A program made the position numbers and the translations under genes. From contig NC_037089.1 of assembly GCF_002994745.2 (NCBI RefSeq), positions 14,650,141 through 14,714,140 of the forward strand: 64,000 bases of DNA, written 5' to 3'. The notes below the pieces were generated by a model. It was not told the DNA's origin. It did no database searches and saw only the letters and a program-made list of their open reading frames with translations. Positions 47,017 through 58,210 of this stretch are shown here, in pieces. Each line of letters begins with the position of its first letter. Position 1 is the stretch's first letter. The stretch is from Rosa chinensis (lineage: Eukaryota; Streptophyta; Magnoliopsida; Rosales; Rosaceae).

Positions 47017-49795
47017 GGCTTAGTTTGGGATTGGTTTTGGAGGTGATTTTGAACCTGCTTCTGCTTTTGGGCTTATGCTATGCTGTTTGGTAAAATGTCT
47101 AGGAGTGGCTTTTGGTCCGAATTGATTCTCCAAGAAGCTGAAATTGAGAAGCAGCATTTACCAGCTTTGGGAAGCTGATTCTGAGAAAACACGGAGTGAA
47201 CAGTGTTTCATTAAATGAAATTTTCTCTTTTTTCCTATTATGTCCTCATCTTCTCTATGACTTTACCTTGACCCAGATAGGGTTTTATTATGCTCAGCTC
47301 CTCTCTTCCCAGCCTCCTCTGCCGTCAAAACTCAAACCACCTAAGCTCATAGATTGATCTCTTCTGTATCTTCAAAAAACCCGATTCCTTCGCTCCTCCG
47401 CCACACGCCCCAAACCCAAAGCATTCCCGGACCCCAGCTTCTTCAACCTCCTTTCGTACTTGGTAAGCTCCTCATCAATTTTGCATAATCACATCTTCGC
47501 AAGCCTACCAAGAACCACTCTATCACCGCCTCTCTCTCTCTCTCTCAAACCCAGCAGCAAATTGAGCCGAAAGTTTCTGTCTTCAGCGAATCAAACCTCG
47601 GACCAAGGGTGGGATTGCCTTTTTGGGCATTGATTTCCTTATCAGTGTCTTAATGGCTTCTTTGTTTCTGTTGATCTGGTACTTTATCTTTGATTCTGTT
47701 GGTTCTTAATCCCTATAATTCTATATCCATTTCACCTATTCCTACTGGTATTTGATTAGTCACTCAGTCACGCATTGACAAATGACAAGTGCGTGAATGG
47801 CTGAATGGTTGAGAGTTAGTTAAGCAATTTTCAACTTGATTTCAGAGTGGTTTCTCCTGAACTTGTCGCGTTTTATTGCTATTAGTTATATTTTCAAGTG
47901 ACTTCGATATTTTATAGTTGCAATGTTTTTATTGACTTGATTACAGTTATAAGTGCTAACGCAATGCAAACTGTTTGTCAGTTCATATGATTATCTGGGT
48001 TGGTTTGAATTCAGTTACTATATACTGCTATTATTTGTTTATAGTATTTGCTCAAGGATTGTTTGTTTGTATCTTGAGAATTTGACTTGGGCACCCAAGC
48101 TGTACTCTTTTCATCTGTGAAACACTACAATTGCTACTTTGCTTATAACTATTGCTGGGTTCTTTTAGCTGGTTTACCGATTTTCAATTGGTCTTGTACT
48201 TTAATGGGTCTTCTACTCTTTGTGTCCTTTTAATATAGGTTGTTCTGGGATGCAGCTTTGGTTATATTCCTCTGCTCCCTTATGTATTAGTTATTGTGTC
48301 TTGGTTTCTTTTTATGGGTGCAATTTTGGTCCTGTCCTCTGCATCCTCTTGTGTCTTTTCCTTGGCTCAGTAGGAATAAAAATTGAGTTAGAGATGAGTC
48401 CTCCCTTTGATATGTATCTACATTATGCATATACATGCAGTTCATTTTTTTTGGACATATTTCACAGTTCTTAGCTTCATGTGTACTCTCCTAATTTTAT
48501 TTACTCTTCTATTCAATAAATTTAAAATCCCATCTAATGTAGTTCAATACAGTGCAAGATGCTCCAATTGTCTATATGTAAATGCCTTAGTGTATATTCT
48601 TATACCTCATCGTAATCATGAAATGGAAAATGATCTGACTAGTCATTTCAAAAAGGTTGTTGCTGATCAATGTAAGCCTAAATGCATTTAGAACATTAGA
48701 TTTACCCTTAAGCTTGGAAAGATTTTTGTTATTTTCATTGTTGTTTTAAGTTCTCATTTACCAAGTATATCTCTATCTATCTAATGGGTTTTGGGTCACT
48801 GTAACTCTTTTTGGAACGTTTTGGTTGCTGATTAAGAAGATAGATCAGTGAATTGGTTATAGTTTTCAGTTTCTTTGATAAACTCTATTTCTGTTATAGT
48901 TTTCTTTAGGGTATCAAATGAATGTATGGGTTGCCAAATAATTCTATTAACTGTTATTAGTAGTGACTTAAATTGATGAATCCAAAAATGGTATTTTTCT
49001 GTCCTAGATAACTCTGTCTATACCCCCTATTAAGCCACAGATTCGCTGTCTATATAGGATAATAGAGCACCCAAGAAGGCAAAAACCACACATGAAGTTT
49101 AACCAATGCAAGCCTCTGCATCCCAACCATTTTATGCATCACCACCCAAGCCAACACAGCCATCTGTTGTGCAGCTATGAACTGCAAACCAGTTCATTCA
49201 TCCCACAACTGCGATAAAGATGAAGACCAAGTCCCTTGCAAAGAGGAAGAGAGCTCCAGCAGAGAAGTAACTGAGTCCCCTGCTAAGATGAAGCATTTTG
49301 GGTGTAATTTCAGATATTTCAAAGCATTGGGCTTTTGTTCACTTTATAACAAATCATTTGTATCGGAACTTGGTAACTGATCCAAGTGCTTGAAACTCTG
49401 TAAATGATGCAATTGTTTGGTAGTTTGTAACTAATCAGTTGTTTTTGGAACTTGGTAAGTAATCCAAGTTTGGTAGTTTGTAACTCATCAGTTGTTTTTT
49501 GAACTTGTTAATTGATCCAAGTGGTTTGAAACTGTAAAATGATCCAATTGTTTGGTAGCATTTGTTTTGGAACTTGGTAGCATGTATGACCATTTTGGTA
49601 ATTATACCCAGCCAAAGCACTTTTGCCTTGCAACTTACCAAACACCTAGAAATTGCTTTTGGACCTCACAGCACTTTTAAAAACAGTTTACCAAACACCT
49701 CAGCTGCTTCTCCTCACAGCCAGTTCGGAAGTGCTTCCTCTCACAGCAAGTTTGGAAGTGCTTCCCCTCACAGCACAGCAATCCCAAACTAAGCC
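47017..49795. mobile_element. Non-autonomous PIF/Harbinger-like element
   Basis: Perfect 17-bp terminal inverted repeats (GGCTTAGTTTGGGATTG) are flanked by TTA on both sides (47014-47016 and 49796-49798). These are the ends and target typical of PIF/Harbinger elements. The 2779-bp interior has no transposase. The left part resembles a 5' UTR with a CT run (47530-47547) and a CTTGGTAAG donor-like site near 47465. The right end has three imperfect repeats with AATTGTTTGGTAG at 49380-49570 and the GAAGTGCTTCC repeats near 49725-49765. Small open frames (48220-48474, 49177-49380) resemble nothing known. Confidence 0.8.
49380..49570. repeat. Imperfect subterminal tandem repeats of the Harbinger-like element
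   Basis: Blocks of GATCCAAGTG, CAATTGTTTGGTAG, AATCAGTTGTTTTT and GAACTTGGTAA recur about three times with small changes. Subterminal repeats often bind transposase; that role is inference here. Confidence 0.65.
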
Positions 49796-49839
49796 TTAGT
49801 GTCTCTTTGAGAAGAGTAAAATAATCTCTGAGAAAAGTT

Positions 49840-51020
49840 ATAGCAAAACCTAATATATTTTCACAATGACCTAGCTCTGCTACGGTTTCTCGACGGCAAC
49901 CGTCTTCGACATAATTTCAACATGGCCGGTAATGGTGAATTTGCGACTAGGAGGTCGGGGTTTTGTTCCCTTTTCTTTGCTTGTTGGATTGAGAGCCGTA
50001 GAGACAGAGATCTTCTCCACTGTGTCTCTCTAACTCTGATTCTTTTGTTTTCTTCTCACTTTGGTGACATTTTGGTAGTGGTTGATGCTGCTCATAAATC
50101 CGTTGATGATCCTTTAGCATGGGGTAGGAGCCGGTTTCTAGAGTCGGCATCCGGTTTGGGGAGAGGTCTCGCTGCAGATGCAGTGGTGCTTGGTGTTTGG
50201 CCAGATCGATGGTTGAAGGATAAGGGCAGTGGGAACCCGGTTTCTTCTTTTGTTGGTGGGTGTGGATCTTCATCTACATTGGAGGGGCTCGATGGTCTCT
50301 CTCTACAATTCTGGGACTTCGACACTATCGGGACCACTTGGCTTGAGATATTCAGATCCTGGCGCAAGGTGGGGGGATTGAAATCTGGTGGCGACGGTCG
50401 AAGGGTGGTGTCAGCTTGTTGGGGCTTCGACGATGGCGACATGTTTGTCGGCGATCATCCACTACAGGTCATGGGGCCGCGTGTGATGACGCTGGTGTCT
50501 TGATAGTTGGCAGCAGGATTCGGATCCAGGATCCGGGTGGGAATTGGGCTTGGTCTGCGGCCCACTATTTTTGTTGGGCTATTTGTCTTTTGCTAGAATG
50601 GATTGGGGCTCCTGTGCTTTACTGGTATTGGATTAAGGACCCAATTCTATGGTATCTGTTCGTGAAAGATTGTTTGCCAACATGGCCATGTTCTGACACT
50701 CTTGGTCGGCTTCGATCTTTAGGTGGAAGAGTGCCCTCAATTCTGCATCAAATTGACTTTTATCAATTTGCGCGTTGGATTTGCATGGGTAGTCAAACTA
50801 CTCAATTCACTACACGGTTGTATTTAATAGTGTAAAATCAGCCATGCGTTTCGACGCTATTGCTATTGCCTTATTTATTCTTCCTTATATTCTAATGCAA
50901 TTTTTGCATCTTTTCCTTTCGTATTGTTTATTTTGGTTATTGATGTATTTTTGCATCATTTCATTGTAATATTTCAATTTCAATAAAGGGCTGACCTCAG
51001 TTTACTAAAAAAAAAAAAAA
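49840..51020 (+). mobile_element. Non-LTR retroposon with poly-A tail and 15-bp target duplication
   Basis: TCTCTGAGAAAAGTT flanks the insert at 49825-49839 and 51021-51035. The insert ends with CAATAAAGGGCTGACC and then an A tail (about 51007-51020), so it came from a plus-strand RNA. A 193-codon ORF (49922-50503, MAGNGEFATRRSGF) follows the 5' end; I do not recognise it. No reverse transcriptase is present. It could be a LINE deletion derivative keeping both ends, a long SINE-like element or a retrocopied transcript. Confidence 0.75.
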
Positions 51021-51272
51021 TCTCTGAGAAAAGTTCAGTATTTTTTTTGGCCAAAATATTTTGAAAAAAGAAAAGAAAAAAAAAAGGAGTTCGGGACCAA
51101 AATGCCTCGAAAATATGAGTTATTTACAAGACTTTAATAGTGAAGTTGATGGCAGTGACCAAAGTAATAGATATTGTTTAAGTTGAGTGACTAAAGTGAA
51201 ATTATTAAAAGTATAGTAACCAAAATGTGGACTGAGTCATAGTTGGGTGACCAAAATGATAAGTTTTCTTTT

Positions 51273-51535
51273 TTGAACCAAAAAAAGTATAAAAAAAAAA
51301 ACAAATAGAGTTCACGCCCAAGATTGATTCAAATGAGACATCCAAAGTCCAAATTTATTGGCCGAAGAGCGCCCTAACGAAGTCATAGGGCCTGCCAGAA
51401 AACTTGCTCCACACCCGCAAGCAACGCAAAAAGGCAATGTATCAAAGTACAACCCCTTCTTGTGGAGAGAAGAAAACTGTGAATACCAACTTGAAGATAC
51501 CTAAATTGGATGGAGTTATGCATTTTGTTGTTCTT
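51273..51535. other. Unassigned sequence between the MITE and element B
   Basis: A-rich then mixed sequence. A fragment at 51300-51530 has more even base composition but no recognised gene or repeat. Element B inserted directly next to it. Confidence 0.4.
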
Positions 51536-51714
51536 TGTTGTAGGAGAATAGAATTGTGTTTATTATTGATAATAGGAGCCCTTTATATAGGGAGTTTACA
51601 GAGTACACAAAAGGTAACAGAATTGGAATACAATTAGTATACCTAGGGTACTTTCCTATTACAACTCTAAACCCTAGTTTGTAGAGGCACACATTATGTC
51701 GATATCCTTCAACA
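51536..51714 (-). repeat. 3' LTR of element B
   Basis: Identical by eye to the 5' LTR. The polypurine tract CAAGGGGGAG directly precedes it on the minus strand (51715-51724). Confidence 0.96.
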
Positions 51715-51918
51715 CTCCCCCTTGTGCCGCTCAAACTTGGTGATGACGCTTTGATTGTTGCCTCGTTAAAAACCTTGCCAGGTAACAAAAACCCTGTGGG
51801 ACAAAAATAACTCTGGTCGAAGGACAAAAAGAGCACAACACATCCTTCACTCTTCGAGATCGAACATGTAGACATCATGCCTCCCCCTGATGTCAATATC
51901 TCCCCCTGATTGCTACAA

Positions 51919-54900
51919 TCATGGGAGTTCGGATAACTTTCTCAATCCGATGCTCTTCACATGTTTCTCGAAGGTGGATTTTGGTAACGACTTAGTAAAT
52001 AAGTCCGCTACATTATCCTCTGATCGGATTTGGTTCACTTCAATATTTAGAAGTGCCTGTTGTTGCTGATTGTAAAAGAACTTTGGCGATATATGCTTGG
52101 TGTTGTCACCCTTGATGAAACCTAACTTCATTTGCTCAATGCAAGCTGCATTTTCTTCATAAATGCATGTAGGTTTATCTGTGGTAGACTTCAAACCACA
52201 AGTTCCTCGAATGTGTCTAACTACAGACCTTAGCCATATGCATTCTCGCACGGCTTCATGTAGAGCAATAATCTCTGCATGATTTGAGGAAGTGGCAACA
52301 AGGGTCTGCTTTGTAGACCTCCAAGATATCGCAGTGCTTCCCATGGTAAAGACATAACCCGTTTGGGAGCGACCTTTGTGAAGTCAGAGAGATACCCTGC
52401 ATCAGCAAAACCCATCAAAACATCGTTGTCATTTTGATGGAAGGGAGGAGGAGCACGGAAGGTGGCATTTTGCCTTGTGGAGTCCGATCCAACACTTCCG
52501 TTGTTTCTCTTCTCTCTGTAGGGATAAAACAAGCCCATATCAATCGTACCTCTCAGATATCGAAAGATTGTCTTTATGCCAATCCAATGGCGGCGTGTTG
52601 GCGCAGAACTATGTCGAGCTAACAAGTTCACTGCGAATGAGATATCCGGTCTTGTGCATTGAGCTAAGTACAATAATGCTCCTATTGCACTTAGATAGGG
52701 CACTTCAGCCTCTAATAGGTCTTCGTCCTCATCCCTTGGACGAAACGGATCTTTTTCAGGCTCAAGACTACGACCGATCATGGGAGTACTCGTAGGCTTT
52801 GCTTTATCTTCATTAAAGCGCCTTAATAACTTTTGAGTATATGCTGACTGATGGATCATAATCCCATCACTACGGTGCTCGAGTTCTAATCCGAGGCAAA
52901 ACCGTGTTTTCCCAAGATCTTTCATCTCAAATTCAGATTTCAAGTACTTAGCAGTTTCCTTTAACTCATCTAGAGTTCCAATTAGGTTCATGTCATCGAC
53001 ATAAACTGCTACAATTGCAAATCCGGAACTTGTCCTTTTTATAAACACGCACGGGCATATTTCATCATTGACATATCCCTTCCCAATCAAGTAGTCACTT
53101 AGACGGTTATACCACATTCGTCCGAATTGTTTCAATCCATATAGTGAGGGTCTCAATCTTATTGAAAACGCGCTCCGTGGTTTAGAGCCACTTGACTTGG
53201 GTAATTGAAGTCCATCTGGAACCTTCATATATATCTCTGAATCTAGATCCCCATAGAGATATGCTGTAACCACATCCATAAGCTGCATGTCAAGTTTTTC
53301 GGAAACTACCAAACTGACAAGGTAGCGGAACGTTATAACGCCATTACAGGAGAGTATGTCTCCTCGTAGTCGATTCCAGGGCGTTGTGAGAAACCTTGCG
53401 CCACAAGGCGGGCTTTGTATCTAACAACCTCATTTTTCTCATTACGCTTTCTAACAAAGACCCATTTATGGCCAACAGGCTTTATACTTGGGGGTGTCAG
53501 CGTTATAGGCCCAAATACCTGTCTCTTTGTTAGTGAATCCAATTCAACCTGGATCGCATTTTTCCATTTAGGCCAGTCTGCTCTACGTTGACATTCTTCA
53601 ATGGAGCGAGGTTCGATATCATCATGTTCTATAATTCCTTGAGCGATAGAATATGCAAACACATCATCAAGGATAATAGAGTCTCGACTCAACGTCTCAT
53701 GTACACTAGTGTAATTCATGGAGATCTCTCTATTCTCTGGAATTGATTCTGACATTGGAGCGTCCCCCAATGATGTCTCTTGGACATAACCATAATCCGG
53801 AATATCTTCATGAGACGGGTTATTTATGTCGATGATTAATGGATCTTTTTGTGCCAAACTCGCTTTCTTTCTCAGACGAGAATCCATCGAACCTTTGGGC
53901 CTCCCACGTTTCCTTGCTAGGAGCCCAGCCTGAGCCACATTGCCATCACCATTACTGATGGTGGCGCCATGCTCAATACCTCTAGAGGTGGCGCCATGTC
54001 CACTATTTTTAGGGACATCAATCCTTGCAGGCGCGTTTGCAGCAGGTATATGTGATCTTGTCACTTTAGCGATATCAGAAAACGCGTCAGGCATAGAGTC
54101 TGCTACGTTCTGAAGATCGATAATTCTCCGCACTTTAATTTCGGACTGTGCGGTTCGGGGATCAAGATGAGACAAAGTGGGGACAGACCACGACAATTCC
54201 TGTCGTTCCTGTTGAACATTATTGTTCTTATCTCCCCCTAACGATGGGAAAACTGTCTCATCAAAGTGACAATCCGCAAATCTTGCGGTAAATTGATTGC
54301 TTGTCAAGGGTTCCAAATAGCGGATAATGGTTGGAGAGTCATATCCAACATAAATGCCCAATCGTCTTTGAGGACCCATTTTGGTGCGCTGTGGCGATGC
54401 AATTGACACATAAACTGCACACCCAAATATGCGTAAGTGTGAGACATTAGGCTCATACCCAGTAACCATCTGGGATGCAGAGAAGGGTTGAGTGGCAGTA
54501 GGCCTCAGACGAATAAGCACAGCTGCATGCAATATTGCATAGCCCCAAGCAGAAACAGGGAGATTGGTGCGCATAACCAATGCTCGAGCAACCATTTGAA
54601 GTCTTTTAATGGTGGCTTCTGCGAGACCATTTTGGGTGTGAATGTGAGGAACAGGGTGTTCAACCTCAATCCCAATGGACATGCAATAGTCATCAAAAGT
54701 TTTTGACGTAAACTCTCCAGCATTGTCAAGACGAATTGACTTAATGGGATGATCAGGGTGGTGAGCCCTTAACTTAATGATTTGTGCTAGGAGTTTAGCA
54801 AATGCAGCATTTCTGGTGGATAAAAGCATGACATGTGACCAACGTGTCGATGCATCAACCAACACCATAAAATATCTAAATGGTCCGCAAGTTGGTTGGA

Positions 54901-55723
54901 TAGGTCCACAAATATCACCTTGGATTCGTTGCAAGAATGGAATATTTTGTTTAGTGTCCTTTGCATAGGATGGTCTCGATCCTAATTTTGCTAAAGAGCA
55001 GGCTTTGCAAAACGAAAGATGGGCTTTAGAAGCAACCATGGAAGAATCCGGTTGAGCCACGAAGTCACAATTGACTTTAGAAGTAGAGAAAGGAACCAAG
55101 GAGGCATTATTGGTGTCAATACCACTATTGGGCCGCAGGGGGTAGGCGGCTCTGGCCCTACCTTGGACTGAAATTTCGTTCTGACTTCTTTTCGTTTTGA
55201 AAAATGGATGTCCGTGTGAAGTCTTTAGTATACGGATCATCATATCACGACCTGGGTGTCCCAGACGATAGTGCCAAAGCCTATATGTGTCAGAATCCCA
55301 TAAGTCATCTCTCATGATATGGTTGGATTCAATGACTCGAATAGTGGTTGCATACAACCCACTAGAGCGACACATAAGTTTCTCTAATACTCGTTTATGT
55401 CCGTAGTCATTAGAGGTGATGCAAAGGAACTCTTGTCCATTCTCACAATGTGTTTCCACATGAAAACCATTGGCTCTTATATCTTTAAAACTCAATAGGG
55501 TCCTTCCAGCCCTAGGAGCATATAGAGCTTCGGTGACATTAATACTTGTGCCATTTGGCAACATAAATTGAGCTGGTCCTCGACCATGAATCAATTGTGA
55601 TGGTCCAGCCATCGTAGTCACAGAAGATCGACTAGGCGTCATGCATAGAAATAGTTGCCTATGTCGCAATATAGTATGTGTGGTGCCACTATCAACAAGG
55701 CACTCCAACTCTCCAGGAAACAT
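51919..55723 (-). pseudogene. pol: Copia element B pol (protease-integrase-RT-RNase H), two frameshifts
   Basis: The segment 55723-53333 holds protease (LVDSGTTHTIL at the very start), a GAG-pre-integrase HHCC region (HYRLGHPG; FCKACSLAKLG), integrase core (GDICGPI, LDNAGEF, NGLAEATIKR) and the start of reverse transcriptase (HKWVFVRKRN; TYSPVMAL). The segment 53330-52350 continues reverse transcriptase (FSIRLRPSLYGLKQ, VYVDD) to RNase H (GFADAGYLSDF). The segment 52344-51919 finishes RNase H (SSNHAEIIALHE). The frame breaks are single-base deletions: one after YSPVM near 53340, and one near 52380 after GYLSDF. Everything else looks intact, so this is a very recently disabled or weakly defective polyprotein. 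Confidence 0.9.
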
Positions 55724-56078
55724 ACTGAGAAATAATAAAGTTCGAAATTAAAAACATGTCCATGACATTGAATAATACGATACTTTATTAATAAATGTAG
55801 CCAATGATTACATCAAATGGTCCAAAAAGGTCTAATCCAAAATAAAGAAAATCAAACTGAGACACATTGTAGTCACTCTATTCGTTTGGCAACTCCAATC
55901 GAATATGACCAGGAAAGTAGAGAGAGGGGTTGGTGGAGCGAGGCTCGCTTAAGTACCAATTATCTCAATGACTTTCCTAGACATCATATTTTATTTGGGT
56001 ATGCCACATAAGAAAGAGTTAACACAATTGTCATTTATTGACTATTACATGATTCTTGAAAAATAAAGAGGACTATTT

Positions 56079-57200
56079 CTAATCAAAGTCTGCAGCATCC
56101 TTGTGCACTTCATCTTCAGCTTTGAAATCCTCCATGGTGAGATTAACGTCTCCACCATTTTCTTCTTCTTCTGCAAGGTACACTTCTTGCTCCCTCAGGT
56201 CCCTGTATGCCCTGTATCTTGAAGCTAGTTGCTCGCTTGCCTTGCATTGCTTGAACCAATGCTCACTAGATCCACATCGATGACACATATCATTGTGGTT
56301 GCCTCCCTTCAATTGAGGTGCACGTTGTGGGCGTTCCCTAGGAGGATTTGCGCCTCCACCACGACCCATGGCGCCACCACCACGGGCTATGGCTCCATTA
56401 CCACGGATAGGGTTGCCACGACCCCCTCTCCCACGTGTGGCATTGCCACCACGTGTATCCGCTCCAAACTTGCGGTTTCCTTCCTGATTAGGGCGGTTAT
56501 ATGGACCCATACGTCCCTCATGTCCCTTATTCCTAGAGTTCCGCTCCTTGCGCCCTCTTTTGGGTGCATTATAATTCGCCTCATGAACGCTCTTAGTTCC
56601 AATGGGCCTTGAATTATAATTCCTCACGAGAATGTTATCATGTTTCTCAGCTACAGATATGATATTGATAAGCTGATGAAACCTCGTGATCCGTCCAGCA
56701 TTGACTTCAGTACGGTATTGCTTTGATACCACAATGGCTGAAACAGGGAAGGTGGAGAGAGTCTTCTCAATTAGCTCTTGCTCTGTGACAGGTTGTCCAC
56801 AGAATCTCAACATGGATTGTAAGCGAAGAGCCTCTGAATTATATTCAGCAACAGACTTGAAGTCAGCAAAGAGCAGATTGTTCCATTGAACCTTCAAGTC
56901 AGGGAGGAGGGAATCTTGGACATTGCCAAAACGCTCTTCTAGCGCTACCCATAGCTCTCTTGCATCCTTGATCGACATATACTCCAATCTGAGTGCCTTG
57001 TCCATATGGCGTCGCATCAAGATAACTGCTTGAGCATGCTTTGTAGATGTTCGGTTGAACAAAAGATCCGGGTTAGGTGCCTGGATTATGGGTAATATTC
57101 CCTTGGAAGTGAGATGATTCTCAACATCGGTTACCCAACTGTGGTAATCCGAGCCTGTTGAGTCAAGCATGGGAAAGTCGAGTCTAGGTTCATTCGACAT
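56079..57200 (-). CDS. gag: Copia element B gag
   Basis: A 373-aa intact ORF beginning MSNEPRLDFPMLDSTGSDYH. It makes the structural protein of the retrotransposon particle. The copia gag signature (DARELWVALEERFGNVQDSL and LIEKTLSTFPVSAI) lies in the first 180 residues. An Arg/Gly-rich segment of GRGG repeats follows, then a CCHC zinc knuckle CHRCGSSEHWFKQC, an acidic tail and DFD-stop. It aligns throughout with element A's gag. The ATG follows an acceptor-like TTTTCAG by one base. Its frame differs from that of pol, and 355 nt separate the two, so pol is not made by simple read-through. Confidence 0.93.
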   Translation of the reverse strand: MSNEPRLDFPMLDSTGSDYHSWVTDVENHLTSKGILPIIQAPNPDLLFNRTSTKHAQAVILMRRHMDKALRLEYMSIKDARELWVALEERFGNVQDSLLPDLKVQWNNLLFADFKSVAEYNSEALRLQSMLRFCGQPVTEQELIEKTLSTFPVSAIVVSKQYRTEVNAGRITRFHQLINIISVAEKHDNILVRNYNSRPIGTKSVHEANYNAPKRGRKERNSRNKGHEGRMGPYNRPNQEGNRKFGADTRGGNATRGRGGRGNPIRGNGAIARGGGAMGRGGGANPPRERPQRAPQLKGGNHNDMCHRCGSSEHWFKQCKASEQLASRYRAYRDLREQEVYLAEEEENGGDVNLTMEDFKAEDEVHKDAADFD

Positions 57201-57201
57201 C

Positions 57202-57598
57202 CTGAAAATAAGAAGAGAAAATATATTAGTTTCGGAGTTAAACTTCCACGAAAACTAAAATAATGCGATTTCTGAGCTATGCTTCCAAGAAATCAATTTC
57301 CAAGAATCTCTTTTGGATTAGACCAAACAATAATGTTTTAATATGGTCACAATTTGATGCTTATGGACGCTCTTAGTCCAAGCATTGTGAACGCTCTTAG
57401 TTCACACGAACACTCTTAGTTCGTTTAATTATGAACACTCTTAATTCATACGAACACTTTTAGTTCGTTAAGCGTGAATCCCCACAATTCCGCTTCTTTA
57501 AATATCAAACTCATTTGGCAACATATATTCCAATTATTTGCAGAAAATAAAATGAATTTAAATACAAGAAAGCAGCAACTTTAATTATAAAAACTTAC
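57202..57598 (-). other. Candidate leader intron of element B
   Basis: On the minus strand a consensus donor, CAC then GTAAGT (starting 57598), and an acceptor, TTATTTTCAG (ending 57202), sit one base before the gag ATG. Splicing would remove 397 nt containing the hairpin array. Element A has an acceptor in the equivalent place. A second acceptor, TTATTTCTCAG, ends at 55725, directly before the pol ATG. Confidence 0.5.
57364..57494 (-). other. Six-hairpin array in the leader of element B
   Basis: Five hairpins (57364-57380, 57388-57404, 57407-57423, 57432-57448, 57451-57467) each have a 5-bp stem and a 7-nt loop; the sense loops are TAAGAGC, TAAGAGT or TAAAAGT. Sense stems are TGGAC/GTCCA, TGAAC/GTTCA, CGAAC/GTTCG, TGAAT/GTTCA (with one U-G pair) and CGAAC/GTTCG. 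The sixth (57471-57494) has an 8-bp bulged stem with loop TGTGGGG. Part of the array arose by a 44-bp duplication (57388 and 57432). Confidence 0.75.
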
Positions 57599-57984
57599 GT
57601 GATTATTCTTTGCTTTTGAAGACACGCGCGTGTTGGAGCAGGCGTGTTAGGGCAGCAGCAGATTTTTTCTTTATTTTCTGGGCTTTCTTCCTTTTTTTTT
57701 TCTCTGGGCCGAGTCCCTCCCTTTTCTTTCTGTTTTTTTTTCTTTTCGGGCCGGGTCCCTCCTCCTTTTTTTCTTTCGGGTTTCTTCTCTTTTTTTTTTT
57801 TCGGTCTTCCTCTATTCTTCCTCTCTGTTCTGCAGATAGAAGATGCTGGGCTGCGGCGGGCTGGTGTGGCGGTGTCTGGGAGCGGTAGGCAGGTGCAACG
57901 CGGACTGGGCTGCGGCGGCGCACGGCAGAGAAGGCGCGGTGAGTTGATCTGGGCTGCAGTGGGCTTGCGATGCAGTGGATGGAG

Positions 57985-58043
57985 GCTGCGGCCGGCAGGA
58001 AGATGAGACTGTGCGGCCGGCAGGAAGATGAGACTGGTGTGCA
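57985..58043. repeat. Tandem duplication in the leader of element B
   Basis: A unit containing GCGGCCGGCAGGAAGATGA is repeated twice in direct order. It lies in a GC-rich, T-run-containing leader where open frames are compositional artefacts. Confidence 0.8.
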
Positions 58044-58210
58044 GTGGGCTGGAGGCTAGGCTGCTGGGGTGAGGTTGGTGCGCGGAGCTACAGGGCGAGT
58101 AGCAGGGGGGGCTGCAGTGGGGAGGCCGGCTGGAGTTTTTTTTTTTTTTTTTTTTTGGCGGCAGAGAAAAGATTTTTCTTCTAGGGTTTTTTTTTTCTGA
58201 AGCTAGGTTT

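Larger units (their letters stand above)
40388..51268. mobile_element. Long-TIR MITE inflated by three nested transposons
   Basis: The left arm (40388-40619) and the right arm (51036-51268) are inverted copies of each other. Shared blocks include TTATCAyTTTrGTCAyyCAA, CATTTTGGT and CACTTTAGTCACTCAACTT. Removing the three insertions and their target duplications leaves about 540 bp (40388-40619, 46983-47016, 49799-49839, 51036-51268), a typical MITE length. Arm identity is roughly 75-80% by eye. The target duplication could not be resolved because both flanks are T/A-rich. Confidence 0.72.
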
